A stretch of 64,000 bases of DNA. It comes from Rothia santali. GTDB taxonomy: Bacteria; Actinomycetota; Actinomycetes; Actinomycetales; Micrococcaceae. The notes beneath the pieces are model-generated. The model saw only the letters and a program-made list of their open reading frames with translations. It was not told where the DNA came from and ran no database searches. How positions within the stretch are numbered: position 1 is the stretch's first letter; each line of letters opens with the position of its first letter. Shown here in pieces: positions 60,279-64,000 of this stretch. The translations under genes and the position numbers were made by a program. The stretch lies in assembly GCF_024199905.1 (NCBI RefSeq), contig NZ_JANAFB010000002.1:62001-126000 (forward strand). The letters are read 5' to 3'.

Positions 60279-62254
60279 ATGGTGACCGAAACCAACTCCG
60301 CCCTGCCCGAAAACGCCCCCTCGGAGACCGAGGAGGGCCCCAAGTTCACCGATCTCGGCATCGACGGCCGCGTGCTGTCCGCCCTGCAGGAGATCGGCTA
60401 CGAGAAGCCGTCCCCCATCCAGGCCGAGACCATCCCGCTGCTGCTGGAGGGGCGCGACGTCGTCGGCCTCGCCCAGACCGGCACCGGCAAGACCGCGGCC
60501 TTCGCGGTGCCCGCCCTGTCCCAGCTCGCCGAGCTCGCGGACGTCCACGGCGTCTCCCAGACCACCCAGGTCCTCGTGCTGGCCCCGACCCGCGAGCTGG
60601 CCCTGCAGGTCGGCGAGGCGTTCTCCTCGTACGCCAAGCACATGGACGACTTCACCGTGCTGCCCGTCTACGGCGGCTCGCCCTACGGCCCGCAGCTGGC
60701 CGGCCTGCGCCGCGGCGCCCAGGTCGTCGTCGGCACCCCCGGGCGCGTCATCGACCACCTCAAGCGCGGCTCGCTGGACCTGTCCCAGCTGAAGCACCTG
60801 GTGCTGGACGAGGCCGACGAGATGCTGCGCATGGGCTTCGCCGAGGACGTCGAGCAGATCCTCGCCCAGACCCCCGGCGACAAGCAGGTCGCGCTGTTCT
60901 CGGCGACCATGCCCAAGTCCATCCGCCACCTGGCCGAGCAGTACCTCAACGACCCGGTCGAGGTGCGCGTGAAGTCCAAGACGACCACGGCGTCGAACAT
61001 CCGGCAGCGCTACATGCAGGTCATGCACTCGCACAAGCTGGAGGCCATGACCCGCGTCCTCGAGGTCGAGCAGTACGACGGCGTCATCGCCTTCGTGCGG
61101 ACCAAGAAGGAGACCGAGGAGATCGCCGAGAAGCTGCGCGCCCGCGGCTTCACCGCGGCGGCCATCAACGGCGACATCCCGCAGAACCTGCGCGAGCGCA
61201 CCGTCGAGTCGCTCCGCGAGGGCCGCATCGACATCCTCGTCGCGACCGACGTCGCCGCCCGCGGCCTCGACGTCGAGCGCATCTCCCTGGTCGTGAACTT
61301 CGACATCCCGCACGACACCGAGTCCTACGTCCACCGCATCGGCCGCACCGGCCGCGCGGGCCGCGACGGCGAGGCCATCCTGTTCATGACCCCGCGCGAG
61401 AAGTACATGCTGCGCCAGATCGAGAAGGCCACGCGCCAGCAGGTCGAGCAGATGCACATGCCCACCGCCGACGACGTGAACACCACGCGCCTGCAGAAGT
61501 TCGCGGAGCAGATCACCGAGACCATCGAGAGCCACGACCTCTCGCTGTTCAAGGGCCTGGTCGAGGAGTACCAGACCGAGCACAACGTGCCGGCCGAGGA
61601 CATCGCCGCGGCCATCGCCGTGATCGCCCAGGACGGCCGCTCGTTCCTCGCGGAGGAGCTGCCGGAGAAGCCCAAGCGCACCCGCGACCGCGACGACCGC
61701 GGGCGGGACGACCGGGGCCGTGACGACCGCGGCCGCGGCGGCCGCAAGCGCCAGGACGAGGGCCTGTCGACCTACAAGATCCAGGTGGGCCACGACCAGC
61801 GGGTCTCCCCGGGCTCGATCGTCGGCGCGCTGACCAACGAGGGCGGCCTGAACGGCTCCGAGGTCGGCAACATCGACATCCGCGGCGGGTTCTCGCTCGT
61901 GGACCTCCCGGAGGGCCTCGACCTGGGCGCGCTGCGCGACATCCAGATCAACGGCTCGCCGATCCGCATCGAGGCCGACCGCGGCGGGCGCAGCGGCGGC
62001 CAGGGCGCGGGGGCTACCAGGGCGGCCGCGGCGGCGGCTACCGGGGCGGCGACCGCGACCGCGGCGGCCGTGACGACCGCGGGGGCTTCCGCGGCGGCCA
62101 GGGCGGCCGTGGAGGCTTCCGGGGCAACCGCGACGACCGCGGTGACCGTGGGGGCTTCCGCGACGACCGCGGGGGAGACCGCGGCGGCTACCGCGGCAAC
62201 CGCGACGACCGGGGTCCCCGGGGTGGTCGCGGCGGCGGGTTCCGGAAGTTCTAG
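60279..62254 (+). CDS. DEAD-box RNA helicase, DeaD/CsdA-type, frameshifted in the RGG tail
   Basis: Helicase motifs are all present: Q motif FTDLGIDGRVLSALQEIGYEKP, motif I AQTGTGKT, PTRELALQ, GTPGRVID, DEAD in LDEADEML, SAT, ATDVAARGLDVERI and HRIGRTGRAGR. A DbpA-type RNA-binding domain follows (KIQVGHDQRVSPGSIVGALTNE). After RSGGQGAG the frame becomes an alanine/threonine run to 62285. One base over, it reads GYQGGRGGGYRGGDRDRGG to GGGFRKF with a stop at 62254, the expected RGG-rich tail. The shift is at the G5 run 62009-62013. It unwinds structured RNA during ribosome assembly and mRNA decay. Confidence 0.93.
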
Positions 62255-62346
62255 GACCCCGCTCCGCCCCCGATCACGCGAGTGATCAGCGACACGCTGT
62301 GCGGATTTGTCGGTTCCGGCAAGGGTCTGTATAGTTTTATGTCGTT

Positions 62347-62418
62347 GCCCCGATAGCTCAGTGGTAGAGCGCCATCTTGGTAAGATGGAGGTCCCGGGAT
62401 CGATTCCCGGTCGGGGCT
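62347..62418 (+). tRNA. tRNA-Thr (GGT)
   Basis: The acceptor GCCCCGA (62347-62353) pairs with TCGGGGC (62411-62417), with discriminator T. The anticodon stem CCATC/GATGG encloses TTGGTAA with GGT at 62379-62381. CCA is not encoded. Length 72 nt. Confidence 0.96.
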
Positions 62419-62472
62419 CTCATGCTGAGGGTCCGTGTCAGGTTCACTCCTGATGCGGGCCCTCCATGTCAC

Positions 62473-62546
62473 GGCGGTGTAGCTCAGCTGGTTAGAGCGC
62501 ACGACTCATAATCGTGAGGTCGACGGATCGAGCCCGTCCACCGCTA
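62473..62546 (+). tRNA. tRNA-Met (CAT, elongator type)
   Basis: The acceptor GGCGGTG (62473-62479) pairs with CACCGCT (62539-62545) with a G-U first pair, and the discriminator is A. The anticodon stem CACGA/TCGTG encloses CTCATAA, with CAT at 62507-62509. Initiator-type GGG/CCC anticodon-stem pairs are absent. Length 74 nt. Confidence 0.95.
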
Positions 62547-62552
62547 CCGAAC

Positions 62553-62595
62553 ATCCCGTCTGATGGGCCCGGCCCGTCAGGCGGGATTTCTCGTT
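62553..62595 (+). terminator. Terminator after tRNA-Met
   Basis: ATCCCGTCTGATGGGCC (62553-62569) pairs with the complementary arm 62571-62587 with two G-U pairs, followed by TTTCTCGTTT. Confidence 0.75.
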
Positions 62596-62636
62596 TAAGA
62601 CCGGGTCTCGGCCCGGGGGCCCGGGCCGTGGGATTT

Positions 62637-62754
62637 GGTTCCCGGGGCCCGATTCCCGGGGGTGTGGCCTCCGGTTCCCGGGGCCCGATTCCCGGGGGAG
62701 TGACCTCCGATCCCCGGGGCCCGACTCCCGGGGGAGTGACCTCCGATCCCCAGG
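62637..62754. repeat. 36-bp tandem repeat, three copies plus a partial
   Basis: Units 62637-62672, 62673-62708 and 62709-62744, starting GGTTCCCGGGGCCCGATTC or close variants, are followed by a truncated fourth. Copies 1-2 differ at two positions near the end and copy 3 at a few more. As 36 is a multiple of three, several frames stay open through it with 12-residue repeats, but no start or homology supports a gene. It fills part of the 388-bp gap 62547-62934, which otherwise holds only a terminator. Confidence 0.88.
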
Positions 62755-62934
62755 CCGCGGCCTCGTCCACGGTCCGCGCTGCGGCCCGGCAGAGGCCGCT
62801 GGAGGACCTCCGGGACGTCGCGCAGCTCCCCGCCGCGCCCAGCCCCCGGCGAGGCGCTCAGCCGCCCGCTCACGGCCTCCCCGGAGCCGCCGGGACCCGC
62901 AGGCCGCCCCGCCCCTCGTTGATAGGATGCGCAG

Positions 62935-63761
62935 ATGGAAACCTACGAAACGATCACCGACCGCGGGGACCCCGGCGTGCAGCGCATCGTCGACGTCGCG
63001 AAGCCCTCGCGGACGGCCCCGCGCACCATCCTGGTGGAGGACGAGGAGCCGGTCCTGCAGAGCCTGCGCGCCGGCGTCGAGCTCCTCGAGGTCTACGCCC
63101 TGGAGACAGCCCCGGTCCCGGACGAGGTCGCGCGGCTGTGCCGCGAGAAGGGCGTCCCGGTGCGCCTGCTCGGCACCTCGCTGGCCTCGGAGGTCTTCAA
63201 GAGCGAGAAGCGCCCCCGGCTCTTCGGGATCGCGCGGGCGCCCCGGCCGCTGCGGCCCGGCGGGGTGTACGGGCGGGAGGGCGACGTCGTCGTGCTCGAC
63301 GGCGTCACGATCGTCGGCAACATCGGCGCGATCGTCCGCAGCGCCTACGCCTTCGGCGCGGCCGGCCTGATCCTCGTGGACAGCGGCCTGACCAGCATCG
63401 CCGACCGCAGGCTCGTCCGCGCCAGCCGCGGGTACGTCTTCTCCCTGCCGATCGCGCTCGCGACCCGCGAGCAGGCCAAGAACCTCCTGGCCGGCGGGGG
63501 GCGCGGCGTCGTGGCGCTCGACGGCGAGGGGAGCGCGAGGTCCGGGACGTCTCGGCGGAACCCGCCGACCTGGCCCTGGTGTTCGGCGCCGAGAAGACCG
63601 GCCTGTCCGAGGAGATCGCCTCGACCGTCGGGCGCACCGCCGCGATCCCGATGATCCCGGGCGCGGAGTCGCTCAACGTCTCGGTCGCGGCCGGGATCGC
63701 CCTGTACAGCCGGTCCGCCCGCGCGATCGAGCGCGCCGGCGAGCCGCCCGTCCGCCGGTAG
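62935..63761 (+). CDS. TsnR-like 23S rRNA 2'-O-methyltransferase, frameshifted
   Basis: The N-terminal domain (DPGVQRIVDVAKPSR, ILVEDEEPVLQSLRAGVEL) matches the thiostrepton-resistance methylase N-terminus. The SpoU/TrmH domain follows with GDVVVLDGVTIVGNIGAIV, SAYAFGAAGLILVDSGLTS, IADRRLVRASRGYVFSLP and, after the shift, GAEKTGLSEEI and AESLNVSVAAGIALYSRSAR. The frame breaks after VVALDGEG at the G4 run 63528-63531; adding one G restores about 275 aa. TsnR and relatives methylate A1067 of 23S rRNA and block thiopeptide binding. ATG 62935 begins the homology. Confidence 0.85.
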
Positions 63762-63837
63762 GCTGGGGACGGCGTCGGGCCCCGCCGCGCGCGGAGCCCG
63801 ACCCGCCGCAGCCACCTTCCACCTGCCAAGGAGAGCC

Positions 63838-64000
63838 ATGACAGCATCCCAGAGCGTCGCGGAGGACCTGGCCGGGCGCCTGTACGAGGGCGCCCCGGTC
63901 TACGTCGTCTCCCGCGAGAAGATCCGCGAGTTCGCCCGCGCCGTCAAGGCCCAGGCGCCCGCGCACCACGACGTCGACGCCGCCCGCGCGCTCGGCCACG
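63838..64000 (+). CDS. MaoC-like dehydratase N-terminal domain protein, cut by window end
   Basis: The first 54 codons are seen: MTASQSVAEDLAGRLYEG, then APVYVVSREKIREFARAVK and HHDVDAARALG. YVVSREKIREFARAV is the start of the FAS1-like/HadA-type MaoC dehydratase N-terminal domain common in actinobacteria, where it is often followed by a second MaoC gene and murB. AAGGAGAG lies just before ATG 63838. It continues beyond position 64000. Confidence 0.8.
   Translation, partial: MTASQSVAEDLAGRLYEGAPVYVVSREKIREFARAVKAQAPAHHDVDAARALGH

Noticed and set aside
62009-62285. Programmed frameshift producing two helicase tails
   Set aside because: The zero-frame tail is a meaningless Ala/Thr run, the RGG tail is the expected family end, and similar one-base shifts occur in unrelated genes nearby, which favours an indel error.
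62637-62754. CRISPR-like array (36-bp repeat length)
   Set aside because: The repeats are directly adjacent with no unique spacers, and no cas genes are in the window.

Overview
The window is high-GC DNA (roughly 70% G+C by eye) from an actinobacterium. GTG starts are frequent, and there is a furA-katA pair, a DtxR-type iron box, a MaoC-like dehydratase gene and tRNA genes without encoded CCA. The gene set best fits Micrococcales, perhaps Micrococcaceae, but the genus cannot be fixed by reading alone. There are no rRNA genes, insertion sequences, phage genes or CRISPR arrays.

Region 1 (1-15.9 kb) is a catabolic island. A leftward run of genes (9264 to 1184) encodes an FMNH2-dependent monooxygenase, its flavin reductase, a SnoaL/NTF2-fold protein, a 2-keto-4-pentenoate hydratase-type enzyme, an IclR regulator, an oxoglutarate-semialdehyde-type aldehyde dehydrogenase, a flavin amine oxidase, a stand-alone flavokinase and a tiny HTH protein. 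A short-chain dehydrogenase lies on the left. Three near-identical MHS-family transporters and a proline-racemase-family enzyme lie on the right. Four twin operator-like sites, each with centres exactly 20 bp apart, plus a fifth weaker pair, tie these units into one putative IclR regulon. The substrate is unknown. Transporter family, racemase family, amine oxidase and semialdehyde dehydrogenase hint at a cyclic amino acid or other N-heterocycle.

Region 2 (15.9-37 kb) is a mosaic of small accessory units: a GNAT protein; an IclR/aspartase-family lyase/MFS cassette of visibly lower GC with two matching operator palindromes; a ThDP enzyme; an IclR/alcohol dehydrogenase/enolase-superfamily unit with a palindromic operator and a hidden 59-codon tautomerase gene; two paralogous membrane proteins; a uronate-dehydrogenase-like SDR; a PadR/membrane-protein pair; drug-efflux MFS; an aldo-keto reductase; an XRE regulator; and two further oxidoreductases.

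Region 3 (37-50 kb) holds a leftward iron-siderophore ABC importer (ATPase, lipoprotein, FhuB-like double permease broken by a frameshift) behind a DtxR-type box, an AraC regulator coupled to a C39-like peptidase, a GntR/MFS pair, a frameshifted carnitine acyltransferase, and two head-to-head 5'-truncated genes (FAD oxidase and SseB-like). Many proteins here carry repetitive, disordered insertions encoded by GC-rich minisatellites.

Region 4 (50-64 kb) is more core-like: katA and its Fur-type regulator with a palindromic box, htpX, yajQ, tRNA-Tyr, a DHA2 MFS, thioredoxin, an AlkA-type glycosylase, a DUF2079 membrane protein, a DeaD/CsdA helicase, tRNA-Thr and tRNA-Met, a TsnR-like rRNA methyltransferase and the start of a MaoC-like dehydratase. 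Five loci (six sites) show single-base frameshifts at or near G/C homopolymers, so assembly indels should be suspected before biology is inferred.
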